Notes under the pieces: generated by a model
The model's database searches: none
Seen by the model: only the letters and a program-made list of their open reading frames with translations
What the model was told of the DNA's origin: nothing
Made by a program: the position numbers and the translations under genes
From: Planctomycetota bacterium
GTDB taxonomy: Bacteria > Planctomycetota > Planctomycetia > Gemmatales > HRBIN36
Direction: 5' to 3'
DNA length: 64,000 nt
Assembly (NCBI GenBank): GCA_014584395.1
Contig: JACTMY010000018.1
Location: 466,342 to 530,341 of the forward strand
Part shown: positions 49,443 through 59,111 of the stretch, one piece after another
How positions within the stretch are numbered: the first letter of the stretch is position 1
How the letters are laid out: every line of letters begins with the position of its first letter

Positions 49443-50468
49443 TCACACCCCAGACGTGGCCACGCTCAAGATCGGGTCCGCCTCCAATTCCGCCACGATG
49501 AGTTGATTCAATTGGAGGGAGGCATACTTGGCGGCGACGAGCAGGGCGTTTTTGATAGCCACGTCGCCGGAAGCGCCATGACAGATAATGCAAATGCCAT
49601 CGACGCCCAAGAGGGGCGCGCCGCCGTGGGAACTATAGTCATAGCGATCCACAATGTTGCCAAGCGCTTGCTTGGCTTGCGGCCATTCTTGCTTGAGCGT
49701 GCCGCCCAATTCTTGACCCACCATCTTCATCATGAATTCGAAGACGCCCTCGCAGACCTTGATGATGACGTTGCCCACGAAGCCGTCGCACACGATTACG
49801 TCGGCGGCGCCGCGGTTGATGTCGCGGCCTTCGACGTTGCCCACGAAGCGGTCGCGCAGGTGGCTGCCGTTGAAGAGCAGGTGGGTTTCCTTGGCCAGAT
49901 CATGCCCCTTTTGTTCCTCGCTGCCGATGTTCATCAGGCCAATGCGGGGGTTGTCTTTCTTGAAGACGTGTTTGGCGAAGGTCGATCCCATGACGCCGTA
50001 CTGGAACAAGTGAGCGGGCTTGGGGTACACGTTGGCCCCGACGTCGAGCATGACGCAAGGCCCCTGCAAGGTCGGCAAAATGGCGGCGATCCCCGGGCGA
50101 TCGACGTGCGGCAAAAAGCGCCGCAAACGCATGCCGCCCGCCACCACCGCGCCGGTGTTGCCCGCGCTCACGATGGCCTCGACCTTCTTCTCGGCCAGCA
50201 ATTGCCAGGAGCGGACGATGGAACTATCCGGCTTCTTTCGCAGCGCCATGACGGGAGAATCCTCCATCGTCACGACCTGGCTGCAATGGAAGATGTCAAG
50301 CCGCTGCCGCGCGTTGGCGTCGACCGCGGCGAGGTGAGGCTCGATTTGCGCTTGATCCCCCACCAAAACGACGCGAACGTTGGCATCCGCTTGCACGGCC
50401 GCGATGGCCCCAGCCACGATCGGTCCTGGCGCGTGGTCGCCGCCCATCGCATCAAGGGCAACTCGCAT
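49443..50468 (-). CDS. plsX: Phosphate acyltransferase PlsX
   Basis: A 341-residue PlsX, which makes acyl-phosphate for phospholipid synthesis. The amino terminus MRVALDAMGGDHAPGPIVAGAI and the block AIVSAGNTGAVVAGGMRLRR are characteristic. It overlaps nothing but starts 2 nt after rpmF stops. The order rpmF-plsX is the common bacterial arrangement. Confidence 0.96.
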   Translation of the reverse strand: MRVALDAMGGDHAPGPIVAGAIAAVQADANVRVVLVGDQAQIEPHLAAVDANARQRLDIFHCSQVVTMEDSPVMALRKKPDSSIVRSWQLLAEKKVEAIVSAGNTGAVVAGGMRLRRFLPHVDRPGIAAILPTLQGPCVMLDVGANVYPKPAHLFQYGVMGSTFAKHVFKKDNPRIGLMNIGSEEQKGHDLAKETHLLFNGSHLRDRFVGNVEGRDINRGAADVIVCDGFVGNVIIKVCEGVFEFMMKMVGQELGGTLKQEWPQAKQALGNIVDRYDYSSHGGAPLLGVDGICIICHGASGDVAIKNALLVAAKYASLQLNQLIVAELEADPILSVATSGV

Positions 50469-50470
50469 GT

Positions 50471-50656
50471 TTACTTCTCCTCTTCCTTCTTTTCGTATTT
50501 ATGGGCTCGGTAGGTGCCGCAGTTGGAGCAAATGCGATGCGGCAAGACCGGCTCCTGGCATTCGGGGCAGTATTGCAATTGCATCGGATGCCGGGCCATA
50601 TGGCTGCGGCGTTTGCCTTGACGGGCATGAGAGGTGCGTCTTTTCGGTACGGCCAT
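50471..50656 (-). CDS. rpmF: Large ribosomal subunit protein bL32
   Basis: A 61-residue L32. MAVPKRRTSHARQGKRRSHM at the amino terminus and the zinc ribbon CPECQEP and CSNCGTY (four Cys ligands) are intact. It begins the lipid cluster, a conserved arrangement that ties ribosome and fatty-acid genes. Confidence 0.95.
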   Translation of the reverse strand: MAVPKRRTSHARQGKRRSHMARHPMQLQYCPECQEPVLPHRICSNCGTYRAHKYEKKEEEK

Positions 50657-50912
50657 GAGTCGGTACTCGCTCTTCTGAACCTATGCGGAAGTTGGAATGT
50701 TGAATGAACGTATCGCGGTCAACCTTCGCCAAAAGCAAAACGGGCCTGGACGCGGCCTGCCTTTAAATCTTGATGAAAAAGGTTCGACTGCAAATCGAGG
50801 TTTGGCGCCGTGATGAGCCTGAACTCATGCTGCAGTCAACAAACAGGCTTCACCTCCCAACATATTGCAGGGGGTGAAGCGGAATCGTTTGCAGCTTAAC
50901 ATTTTAGCGAGG

Positions 50913-52607
50913 TTATGGATGGATGTCCACTTTCGCGTCGGCAGGAAGCCGTAAAACCATGCCGACTTGCAATTGCGTGCTGCCGCCCAGGAGGTCGCGG
51001 TTGAGATTGTAGATTTCCGCCCACCGTTCGCTGTTGCCCAGGGTGCGCTTGGCAATGTTCCAGATGGTATCCTGCTCACGAACGCGATATCGCGGATCGC
51101 GAGCCGAGCCGGTAGCGGGTTCGCCAGATGGGGCTGCCCCCGACGGCTTGACCAGGGGCTGCGTCGTGCTCGAGGTGCCGCGCGGCACGCTGGCCAGGGT
51201 GCCGGACGCCGTTTCGACCCCATCGCCCCCGTCGATGAAGCGGCGAAAACGCTTGTGTAAAAGCGCGATCGGCGGCACCCTCAAGGACTGATTGGTTTGC
51301 AAATGGAGTTGTTTCGGATCTTGAATCCGCAGGTATTCCTCCAAGGCAGGCGCGTATTTTTCATGGCCATAAAGCCGTTTGGCCAGCGCCGCCATGGTTT
51401 CACCTTCCTTGACAGTCACGATCGTGACGTCATACACCTCCACCTGCCCCTGGCCCGCAGCCGTGGATGGAGACTCTCCTTCGCCAGCCCCCGTCCGAAT
51501 GGGCGATGGCATGATGACGTCGGACTTGGGCAGATCAGGCTGCTCCTTGATCTTGACGATTTGCTGATTCTTGCCCGGTTCAGGCGTCAGCGAGGGCAAC
51601 TCCGTGCGCGGGTTGGTCGAAGGCATCGACGGGGACGTCGAAGGGTTCGTCGAGGGATTCCATGAAGGCGTTTCCTGTCGCGGCAATGGCGTCGTCGGCG
51701 AGCCTAGGTCCAATGGCGGCAGAGTCGCGCCTTCAGGTTTCTTTTCAGGTTGAGGTTCGACCTTGGGCTGCACATGAGGTTGCATGCTCGGCGGCGAGGC
51801 TGATCCACCCGACTCTGGCACCGCAGGCGGAGCCAGCGAACCGCCGCCGAGGCTGGGCACATGCAACGGGCTGTCATCCGGCTTGGGCGGCGCAGAAGGC
51901 GCTTTCGGAGCCGAATCCGAAGTCGGAGGATTCATGGCGGGAGCATGGACCTCCTTCGTTACCGACGGCGGCGGTAACGGAGGGGCATCCCCTGCCTCGC
52001 TCCTCGTGGGCACGGGCAGCGAAGGTTCCTTTTTGTCAGACGGTTCAGGTTTCTCTTCCTTGGTCGGTTTATCTTCCTTCGCAGGCTCCTTCGATTTTTC
52101 AGGCTCGTTCCCTGTCGGCAGCGATGGCGGGGTCAACTCGGTCGATTTGCTCGGCGGCGATGGCAGCATCGGCGACGGTAATGCGGATGAAGCATCCGCC
52201 ATGGGCAGCGGCGGCGGCATCGCCGGTGGTGCATTCATGGGAACAGTCGATGTTTGCGCGGAGGCCTGTGTCAATTCGGCGGCAGCATCCCGAGGCATGG
52301 TTAGCGGCGGGGGGACGTTCGATGGCGGCGTTTCCGGCGCGGGCAAGCCGCCCGAAGGGGCATGCGTATCGCTGCCACCCGTCGCAATCATTGGCGGAGG
52401 ATTATGCGGCGGAGCGGACAGGTTCGCATCCGTTGATCCCGCGCCAGAGGGGCCGGTGTTTAAGGGAGCAATATCCTGATCACACGGCGCGGGAGCCAAG
52501 CTGGCGACGAGGTCGTCATATTGATGGAGTTTCTTGTATACCAGGAACCCAACCAGGCCCAAGAAACCAGCGGCCACCACCAAGCCAATTTTGGTATCGC
52601 GTTTCAT
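50913..52607 (-). CDS. Membrane-anchored protein with Pro-rich stalk and two LysM domains
   Basis: A 564-residue protein. A TM segment (IGLVVAAGFLGLVGFLVYKK, about 7-26) anchors it; the start MKRDTKIGL at 52607 follows AGGAGG. Residues 50-380 are a low-complexity Pro/Ser/Thr/Glu/Lys-rich stalk. Two LysM domains lie at the C-terminus (VTVKEGETMAALAKRLYGHE and RYRVREQDTIWNIAKRTLGNSERW). LysM domains bind peptidoglycan; planctomycetes are now known to have peptidoglycan, so an anchoring role is plausible. Confidence 0.88.
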   Translation of the reverse strand: MKRDTKIGLVVAAGFLGLVGFLVYKKLHQYDDLVASLAPAPCDQDIAPLNTGPSGAGSTDANLSAPPHNPPPMIATGGSDTHAPSGGLPAPETPPSNVPPPLTMPRDAAAELTQASAQTSTVPMNAPPAMPPPLPMADASSALPSPMLPSPPSKSTELTPPSLPTGNEPEKSKEPAKEDKPTKEEKPEPSDKKEPSLPVPTRSEAGDAPPLPPPSVTKEVHAPAMNPPTSDSAPKAPSAPPKPDDSPLHVPSLGGGSLAPPAVPESGGSASPPSMQPHVQPKVEPQPEKKPEGATLPPLDLGSPTTPLPRQETPSWNPSTNPSTSPSMPSTNPRTELPSLTPEPGKNQQIVKIKEQPDLPKSDVIMPSPIRTGAGEGESPSTAAGQGQVEVYDVTIVTVKEGETMAALAKRLYGHEKYAPALEEYLRIQDPKQLHLQTNQSLRVPPIALLHKRFRRFIDGGDGVETASGTLASVPRGTSSTTQPLVKPSGAAPSGEPATGSARDPRYRVREQDTIWNIAKRTLGNSERWAEIYNLNRDLLGGSTQLQVGMVLRLPADAKVDIHP

Positions 52608-52886
52608 GGGATGCCTCCTGACTCGTACTCCACGTTTCAATGCTCACATCGCGGTTCAAAGAAAAGCAGCCAAATGGACTCAAGTCGGCGATAGCGATAT
52701 CCGACATGGGCCGCAAGGCGAATTGAGGGAAGCGGAATCTCCCTAGCCCCTTGGTTTTACCCCATCATCCCAGGTTGTTGCTGCCGAGTGATGGGACGCT
52801 TGGTTTGATCTTGCATTTTTGCTCTGATTCGGTATGGCCCGCCGATGCTTGGGGGATTTTCCGTCCATGGAAAGAGGTTGGATGGC

Positions 52887-55196
52887 ATGAAGGCCGGGTC
52901 CCGGCTCATTCGCCGACTGTTGATCATCGCTTGCGTCTTGCTGGTGCAGGTCGGCTGTTTGGGCATTACCCAAAACCCGGTCAAGTTCCCTTATTTCCTG
53001 CCCACGGGCAACATTGAATTCACTCATGCGAAGCCGCCGGGTTTGGGTTATTTCACCAACTTCGATCCCTTCGCCTGCCGGCTCGAGGTTCGGCCCAAGG
53101 AAATCAGCCAAGCCGTCGGCGGCAGCCAGGTGCTCATCGCCACCATTTATGACAACAGCGGCCAACCGCGCCGGGCCAGGCGCGTCGAATGGATGCTCGA
53201 GGGCAAAGGGCACATCATCGAAGTCGATGAAAGCGGCTACTACGCCGGCCGGGGTTACAAGGTCGACAACCGCTACGCCGTCAGCTACACCTCTTATAAG
53301 GAACACACCTTCACCCGCGGCAACGGCAACCCGACCGATGACTTCATCATCCGGCCGGGGCAAACCTGGTGCGTGATCACCTCGCCGGTCGAGGGAGACA
53401 CGCAGGTGACGGTTTTCGCCCCGGAGATTCACAATTGGGATAAGCACAAGGTCGTCGTGACCACCCACTGGGTCAACGCCGGTTGGGTCTTCCCGACGCC
53501 GCAACAGTGCCGCGGCGGCTCGCCATGCCTGTTGACGACGAACGTTTATCGCATGACGGATCAGATGCCGCTCGCCAATTATCGGATTCGCTACACCATC
53601 CTTGATGGACCGCCGGCCGTCTTCACGAATTCGCAGCAGCGCATCGGCGAAGTCATCACCGACCTCTTGGGCAACGGCACGATCAGCCTGCAACAAACCG
53701 TGCCGCAGGAAGGCGTAAGCCGCATTGGCATCGAAGTCATTCGGCCGCCCGATCCCTGCTGCCCGACCGGCCCCGGCATCATCATCGGCCGCGGTGAAAC
53801 CACCGTCGAATGGACCGCGCCCAGCTTGACCATCACCAAGAGCGGACCGGCGGCCGTCGCCGTGGGGCAAAGTTTCCATTACACGATCACGCTCCACAAC
53901 AACGGCCGCAGCGACAGCGAACCGCTCACGGTGCGGGACGTGATCCCCGACGGGCTGACCTTCCTCAGCGCCTCGCAGCGCGAGAATCGGGAAGGGAATC
54001 AGCTCATCTTCACCGTGCCGCCCGTGCGGCCCGGCATGCCCTACACCATCGAACTGACCTTCCGGGCCGACCGCCTAGGCACGATCAACAACATCGCCAG
54101 CGTTCAAAGCGCCGATGGCATGAGAGCCGAGGCCAGCGCCACCACGGTGGTCGCGCCGCCAGGCCGCTTGACCGTGCAAGTCGCCGGCCCCGCGACGGCC
54201 CTGGTCGGCGAACCGATTCCGTACAAAATCACCGTGACCAACGTCAGCACCTCGCCGGTCAGCAACATCAGCCTGCTCGCCGCCTTCGATCAGGGATTGA
54301 TCCATGCCACGGGCGACAAACCGTTGGAAGTGCCCCGTTTCCATCTCGACGGCAGCCAATCGCAAACGTTCGACCTGACGCTCACCGCGCGGAAAGAAGG
54401 GCTGCTCAATAACCGCGTGACCGTCACCGCCGACGGCGGCATCAGTGCCGAGGCCGAACATGCCGTCCAGGTCAGCCAACCCAGGCTCCGGCTCAGCGTT
54501 CGCGGCCCCAAGGCCAGGTATTTGCGGAGCCGGGTCGAATGGATCATCCAGGTGAAAAACGACAATCCGACCGCGCTGCAAAACGTCCAGGTTCGCAGCC
54601 AGTTGCCCGGCGAGGTCAGCTTCCTCGATGCGAGCGATGGCGGTCAATTTCAGGCCGGTCAGGTGGTTTGGGACCTGGGAACGCTCGAAAGCGGCCAGGA
54701 GCGGCAGCTTCGCCTGTTCGCCCGGGCCGAGCAGTTGGCAGCGCAGGCCGTCTATCGCGTCCACGTTTCCGCCACGCCCATGATCGAGGAAAAGACCGAA
54801 ACCGCCATCGAGCTGCGCGGCATCCCGGCCCTGAGCGTCGAACTCGCGGACAACCGCGATCCCGTCTCGGTGGGTGATGAGGTGATTTACGAGGTGCGCC
54901 TTTCGAACACCGGCACGTTAGTGACCAATAACATCGAACTGGCCTGCGTGCTCTCTCCGGAGCTGCAATTCGTGAAGGCCATCGGCAGCGACGGCTCCGT
55001 GGCGGAGGTTCGCGACGGCGGCCAGCGCCTGGTCTTCCCGCAGCACAACGGCCTCGTCCCCGGCACCATGCTCACCTACACCATCACCGTTCGCGCCGAA
55101 AAGGCTGGCGACGCTCGTTTCCGCACGGAAATCAAGAGCAGCCTCAACAGCGATCCGCTGATCGAAGAGGAACCGACCAACATCCTGCCGCGGTAA
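52887..55196 (+). CDS. Large DUF11-domain lipoprotein
   Basis: A 769-residue probable surface protein. The start MKAGSRLIRRLLIIACVLLV at 52887 precedes a lipobox-like LLVQVGC; an upstream ATG is less well placed. After a roughly 290-residue amino-terminal region (VRPKEISQAVGGSQVLIATIYDNSGQPRRARRVEW, then CVITSPVEGDTQVTVFAPEI) four DUF11-like beta-sandwich repeats follow (TITKSGPAAVAVGQSFHYTITL, then three more). Such proteins are abundant in planctomycetes and are thought to be envelope components. It is divergent from the LysM gene. Confidence 0.85.
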   Translation: MKAGSRLIRRLLIIACVLLVQVGCLGITQNPVKFPYFLPTGNIEFTHAKPPGLGYFTNFDPFACRLEVRPKEISQAVGGSQVLIATIYDNSGQPRRARRVEWMLEGKGHIIEVDESGYYAGRGYKVDNRYAVSYTSYKEHTFTRGNGNPTDDFIIRPGQTWCVITSPVEGDTQVTVFAPEIHNWDKHKVVVTTHWVNAGWVFPTPQQCRGGSPCLLTTNVYRMTDQMPLANYRIRYTILDGPPAVFTNSQQRIGEVITDLLGNGTISLQQTVPQEGVSRIGIEVIRPPDPCCPTGPGIIIGRGETTVEWTAPSLTITKSGPAAVAVGQSFHYTITLHNNGRSDSEPLTVRDVIPDGLTFLSASQRENREGNQLIFTVPPVRPGMPYTIELTFRADRLGTINNIASVQSADGMRAEASATTVVAPPGRLTVQVAGPATALVGEPIPYKITVTNVSTSPVSNISLLAAFDQGLIHATGDKPLEVPRFHLDGSQSQTFDLTLTARKEGLLNNRVTVTADGGISAEAEHAVQVSQPRLRLSVRGPKARYLRSRVEWIIQVKNDNPTALQNVQVRSQLPGEVSFLDASDGGQFQAGQVVWDLGTLESGQERQLRLFARAEQLAAQAVYRVHVSATPMIEEKTETAIELRGIPALSVELADNRDPVSVGDEVIYEVRLSNTGTLVTNNIELACVLSPELQFVKAIGSDGSVAEVRDGGQRLVFPQHNGLVPGTMLTYTITVRAEKAGDARFRTEIKSSLNSDPLIEEEPTNILPR

Positions 55197-55376
55197 TGTT
55201 CATCTTTCTCGGCACCGGATCGCCGCCTCGGACGTTGCTTGTCACATGGTCAGGGTTGCACTGGGCCGCTGAATCTTCATTGGATTTGGATGATCCCTGC
55301 CCATTCTCTCGGGTAAAATGAACCGATCGCCATTCCCCGGTGCATCCAACCCCTTTTCATGCGAATGGAGCGGCTC

Positions 55377-55619
55377 ATGACCATCGAAACCACCCGCACT
55401 TTCCTGCTCTGGTGCACCATCCTGAACTACGCCATCCTGATTTACTGGTTCCTGGTCTTCGCCTATGCCCGGGGCTGGATCAAACGGCTCCATGGCCGAT
55501 GGTTCAATCTGTCCGATGAACGCTTCGACGCCACCCATTATGCCGGCATGGCCCTGTACAAGATCGGCATCTTCCTCTTCAACCTCGCGCCCTGCATCGC
55601 CCTGTACATCATCGGTTGA
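55377..55619 (+). CDS. Small two-helix membrane protein (DUF6868-like)
   Basis: An 80-residue membrane protein with two or three hydrophobic segments (TFLLWCTILNYAILIYWFLVFAYA and YAGMALYKIGIFLFNLAPCIALYIIG) and the conserved-looking link GRWFNLSDERFDATHYAGMA. It resembles a small uncharacterised family that I know as DUF6868; the label is from memory. The start at 55377 has GGAG upstream; the frame extends six codons further with poorer context. Confidence 0.65.
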   Translation: MTIETTRTFLLWCTILNYAILIYWFLVFAYARGWIKRLHGRWFNLSDERFDATHYAGMALYKIGIFLFNLAPCIALYIIG

Positions 55620-55751
55620 ATACGAAACCCTTATTCCACGGCCAATCTCCCGTGCTCGGCTGGACATCCCGCGGCGACCCCGTAAAATGAAGGTTCACTT
55701 ATGTCCTGGATGTTCATCTGGATTTTTCAAGGATCCCGCGAGGTTCTTGTC

Positions 55752-56003
55752 ATGGCACATAAAAAGGGTCAAGGTTCGACGAAAAACGGACGTGATTCGA
55801 ATGCCCAGCGTCTGGGCGTGAAAATCACGGGCGGCCAATTCGCGCAGGCGGGGAACATCATCATCCGCCAGCGCGGCACCCGCTTCAAGCCGGGCCGCAA
55901 CGTCGGCTTGGGCCGCGACTACACGCTCTTCGCCCTAGCGGATGGCGTGGTCACGTTCGATCTCGGCGGCCGCCGGGTCAATGTGATTCCCCGGACCGTT
56001 TGA
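55752..56003 (+). CDS. rpmA: Large ribosomal subunit protein bL27
   Basis: An 83-residue L27. [24 protein letters not shown] and the core [36 protein letters not shown] are canonical. Upstream of this Met the frame is open for 17 residues but with no similarity; the MAHKKG start shows the cleavage-extension of Firmicutes L27 is absent. No rplU precedes it here. A terminator follows, then obgE. Confidence 0.95.
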   Translation: MAHKKGQGSTKNGRDSNAQRLGVKITGGQFAQAGNIIIRQRGTRFKPGRNVGLGRDYTLFALADGVVTFDLGGRRVNVIPRTV

Positions 56004-56032
56004 AGTCTCGATTGACCGGCTGACGACCACCG

Positions 56033-56061
56033 ACCCACGGGCCTTTCCCCGTGGGTTTTTT
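56033..56061 (+). terminator. Rho-independent terminator after rpmA
   Basis: ACCCACGGG/CCCGTGGGT stem (9 bp, 56033-56056) with a 6-nt loop and six T. It separates rpmA from obgE, which are usually co-transcribed in bacteria. Confidence 0.9.
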
Positions 56062-56094
56062 CGCGGTTGTGCCCGGTCGGAATGGTAGCCAAGC

Positions 56095-57111
56095 ATGTTT
56101 GTGGATCGAGTCACCATTTATGTCAAAGGCGGCGACGGCGGCCAGGGGATGGTCAGCTTTCATCGTGAAAAGTACGTCCCGCGCGGCGGCCCCGACGGCG
56201 GCGACGGCGGCGACGGCGGCAGCGTGATCCTCAGGGCCGTGGCAGGGACCGACAGTCTGGCCGGCGTGACGCATCGCAAGCATTGGCGCGCCCCCGACGG
56301 CGCCAAGGGCGGCCCCTGCAACCGTTCCGGCCGCGGCGGCAAGGACGTCGTCATCGCCGTGCCCCCGGGCACCGTGATCAAGGACCGCGACCGCGGCTTT
56401 GTCCTCCGCGACCTGACCGAGGAGGGTCAAGAGGTCGTCGTGGCGCGCGGCGGCCGGGGCGGTCGCGGCAACCAACATTTCGCCACGCCGGTCGATCGCG
56501 CGCCGCGCCGCGCCGAACCGGGCGAACCGGGCGAGGAGCGCTGGATCGTCCTGGAATTAAAGGTCATCGCCGACGTCGGCATCATTGGCCTGCCCAATGC
56601 GGGGAAGTCGACGCTGCTCAGCCGGCTGACGCGAGCCCATCCCGAAATCGCCGACTATCCCTTCACGACCAAATATCCCAACCTGGGCGTCGTCTACATC
56701 GGCGGGGACAAGTCGCTGGTGTTGGCCGACCTGCCTGGCTTGATCGAAGGCGCCCACCAAGGCATCGGTCTGGGTTTGGAATTCCTCCGCCATACCGAGC
56801 GGACCCGCCTGCTGGTCCATCTCGTTGAACCCCTGCCCCTGGACGGCAGCGACCCCTTGCAAAATTACCACGTGGTCCGGGGCGAATTGGAACAGCACAG
56901 CCGGGAGTTGGCCGGCAAACCCGAGATCGTGGTGGTCAGCAAGGGCGAACTCACCGGCAGCGCGGACGTGCAGGCGCGACTATCCGATGCGCTGGGCAAG
57001 ACCGTCTGGCGGATTTCCTCGGTCACCGGCAAGGGCTTGTCGGATATCATCGAAGCCGTGCTCCATCTGCTGCAACAACTGGACGCCCAACCCTTGACCT
57101 CAAGCGTATGA
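56095..57111 (+). CDS. obgE: Obg-family ribosome-assembly GTPase
   Basis: A 338-residue Obg. The glycine-rich Obg fold begins MFVDRVTIYVKGGDGGQGMVSF and continues through GGPDGGDGGDGGSVIL. The GTPase motifs are G1 GLPNAGKST, G2 in DYPFTTKYPNLG and G3 DLPGLIEGA. The G4 motif, normally NKxD, is SKGE here. It has no C-terminal OCT domain. It binds the 50S subunit late in assembly. coaX overlaps by 4 nt. Confidence 0.93.
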   Translation: MFVDRVTIYVKGGDGGQGMVSFHREKYVPRGGPDGGDGGDGGSVILRAVAGTDSLAGVTHRKHWRAPDGAKGGPCNRSGRGGKDVVIAVPPGTVIKDRDRGFVLRDLTEEGQEVVVARGGRGGRGNQHFATPVDRAPRRAEPGEPGEERWIVLELKVIADVGIIGLPNAGKSTLLSRLTRAHPEIADYPFTTKYPNLGVVYIGGDKSLVLADLPGLIEGAHQGIGLGLEFLRHTERTRLLVHLVEPLPLDGSDPLQNYHVVRGELEQHSRELAGKPEIVVVSKGELTGSADVQARLSDALGKTVWRISSVTGKGLSDIIEAVLHLLQQLDAQPLTSSV

Positions 57112-57857
57112 TCATCGTCGTCGACGTCGGCAATAGCCGCATGAAATGGGGCCGCTGCAACCTCCAAAAGGTGGAGGAAGTCGTACACATTCCCTTAGAA
57201 CAAGTGGAGTCGTGGGAGCGGCAATTCGCGACGTGGAACCATGCGCCGCGCCGCTGGATCCTCTCCGGCTCCAATCCTCCCCTACAAAGTCAACTCCAGG
57301 CTTGGCTGGAAAAACGGCATGAGCGCGTTCGCGTCATCGACCGCCATCAGCAGATCCCCATTGAGGTGGCCGTCGAGAAGCCGGAGCAGGTCGGGTTGGA
57401 TCGGTTGTTCGATGCCGTGGCGGTGGTGCATCGCCATCAGCGCGAAAAAGCCATCCCCGCCATTCTCATCGACGCCGGCTCCGCGGTGACCGTCGATCTG
57501 GTGGACGACCGCGGCGCCTTTCGCGGCGGCGCGATTCTGCCCGGCGTTCGGCTGCAAAGCCAGGCCTTGCACGAATACACGGCCAAGCTGCCCCGCGTCG
57601 ATCTGCGCCGGCCCCTGCCGCCGGTGCCCGGCACCTCCACGCTGACGGCCATCCGCTCCGGCATCTATGCGAGCCTGGTCGGGGGCATCCATTGGCTCTG
57701 CCAACAGTATCGCCCCATCGTAGCGGAGGCGCCGCGCATCTTCATCACCGGTGGCGATGCCGAACTGCTCCGGCCGGCGCTGCCCGACCATGCTACTCTT
57801 TGGCCCGATATGACCCTCGAAGGGCTGCGTGTCGCCAGTCTTGCATCTGACACATAA
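57108..57857 (+). CDS. coaX: Type III pantothenate kinase
   Basis: A 249-residue CoaX, the first step of coenzyme A synthesis. The amino-terminal phosphate motif VVDVGNSRMKWG, the family motif GLDRLFDAVA and the catalytic-region block LIDAGSAVTVDLVDDRGAFRGGAILPG are present. It is coupled to obgE by an ATGA overlap and followed 13 nt later by the MnmE-like gene. Confidence 0.93.
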   Translation: MIIVVDVGNSRMKWGRCNLQKVEEVVHIPLEQVESWERQFATWNHAPRRWILSGSNPPLQSQLQAWLEKRHERVRVIDRHQQIPIEVAVEKPEQVGLDRLFDAVAVVHRHQREKAIPAILIDAGSAVTVDLVDDRGAFRGGAILPGVRLQSQALHEYTAKLPRVDLRRPLPPVPGTSTLTAIRSGIYASLVGGIHWLCQQYRPIVAEAPRIFITGGDAELLRPALPDHATLWPDMTLEGLRVASLASDT

Positions 57858-57870
57858 GGGCAACGGGTTC

Positions 57871-59073
57871 ATGGCCATGCCGCGTCCCACGTTTCTCGCC
57901 AGTTTGACGCCGCCTGGCAAAGCCGCCTTGGCCGTGATCGGGCTTTCCGGCCCCATGGCATGGACCATGGTTGAACCCTTATTCCAAGCGGTTGGCTCCA
58001 ACCGCCCCGCGCCGGGACAACCCCGCCGCTATTGGCTGGGACGCTTGGCCGGTCTTGAGATTAGCGATCAGGTGGTGCTGACCATCGACGGCGACCCGGC
58101 TTGTCCGCGCGTGGAGTTGGCCTGCCATGGCGGGCTGGTCATCGTTCGCTCCTTGATGGACCACTTTGGAACTCAGCCCGGCATTCGGGAATTGACCTGG
58201 GTGCAGTGGTTGCGGCTGCACGCGGCTCATGCTTTAGAGGCGGAAGCCGCCGCGGCCCTGGCCCGCGCTCCCACGACGCGCATGGCGGAAATCATTCTGA
58301 CCCAAGCCAAAAGATGGCGGGAAAGCCTGCCGCGATGGATCGCCGCTTTAGAGAGCCATGAGATCGAGCCGATCGTGCAGGAATGGAGCGGCATCCTGGA
58401 TCGATGGGCTTGGGGTCAGCACGTGCTGCGGCCATGGCAAGTGGCCGTGGCGGGAGCAGTGAACGCGGGCAAAAGCAGCCTGGTTAACGCCCTCCTCGGC
58501 TATGCCCGCTCGATTGCATCGCCCTGGGAAGGAACGACGCGAGACGTGGTGACCGCGCAGACGACCGTCGATGGCTGGCCCGTGGAGTTAATCGACACGG
58601 CCGGGCTGCGCTCCGATGCCGCCCATGAGGTGGAAGCGGCGGGCATCGCCGCGGCGGAAGCCGCCATTGCTTCGGCCGATGGCATCCTTTGGGTCATGGA
58701 CGCCAGCCACACCCCATTGATCGAACCCCCACCTGTCTGGCAGGGGCCCCATTGCCTGATGCTGCTCAACAAGATCGACGTGCTCGGCGAGTCAGCCCTA
58801 CCGCGTCCTTTGACCGCTGGGCCGGTGGCGGCGGTGTCCGTTGAACAGCGCATCGGCCTTGAAGGGTTGCTCCAGCGTTGCTTGCAAGCTCGACTGCCCA
58901 GCGAGGAGGAGACGTTGGAGCGAACGGCCCCCTTCACTTCGACTTTGTGGCAAAGCGGCTTGACCATGCGGGATCATTTGCAAGCGGGAAACACGGCAGC
59001 GGTGCAGGCGCTGCTGAACGCTTGGCTTCAGCCCGTTTCCTGGGAGTCGCTGCTGCCTGAAAGCGGCGACTGA
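57871..59073 (+). CDS. MnmE/TrmE-like GTPase lacking the C-terminal Cys motif
   Basis: A 400-residue protein with an MnmE layout: an amino-terminal beta-barrel region (TFLASLTPPGKAALAVIGLSG, corresponding to ATPPG-G-GIGIVRISG), a helical middle, and a GTPase domain with G1 GAVNAGKSSLVNALLG, G3 DTAGLR and G4 NKID. The family ends in C-I-G-K-F/C, which carries the reactive Cys of tRNA wobble modification; this protein ends LLPESGD without it. It may be a GTPase-only paralogue or have a different chemistry. Confidence 0.85.
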   Translation: MAMPRPTFLASLTPPGKAALAVIGLSGPMAWTMVEPLFQAVGSNRPAPGQPRRYWLGRLAGLEISDQVVLTIDGDPACPRVELACHGGLVIVRSLMDHFGTQPGIRELTWVQWLRLHAAHALEAEAAAALARAPTTRMAEIILTQAKRWRESLPRWIAALESHEIEPIVQEWSGILDRWAWGQHVLRPWQVAVAGAVNAGKSSLVNALLGYARSIASPWEGTTRDVVTAQTTVDGWPVELIDTAGLRSDAAHEVEAAGIAAAEAAIASADGILWVMDASHTPLIEPPPVWQGPHCLMLLNKIDVLGESALPRPLTAGPVAAVSVEQRIGLEGLLQRCLQARLPSEEETLERTAPFTSTLWQSGLTMRDHLQAGNTAAVQALLNAWLQPVSWESLLPESGD

Positions 59074-59111
59074 TCCTGTCTGGCCGCGACCGCGGCGTAG
59101 GCCAGGCACGC

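Noticed and set aside
52743..53897. A 384-codon minus-strand frame opposite the DUF11 lipoprotein
   Set aside because: The plus-strand protein has a leader and repeated domains; the minus frame is an antisense shadow.
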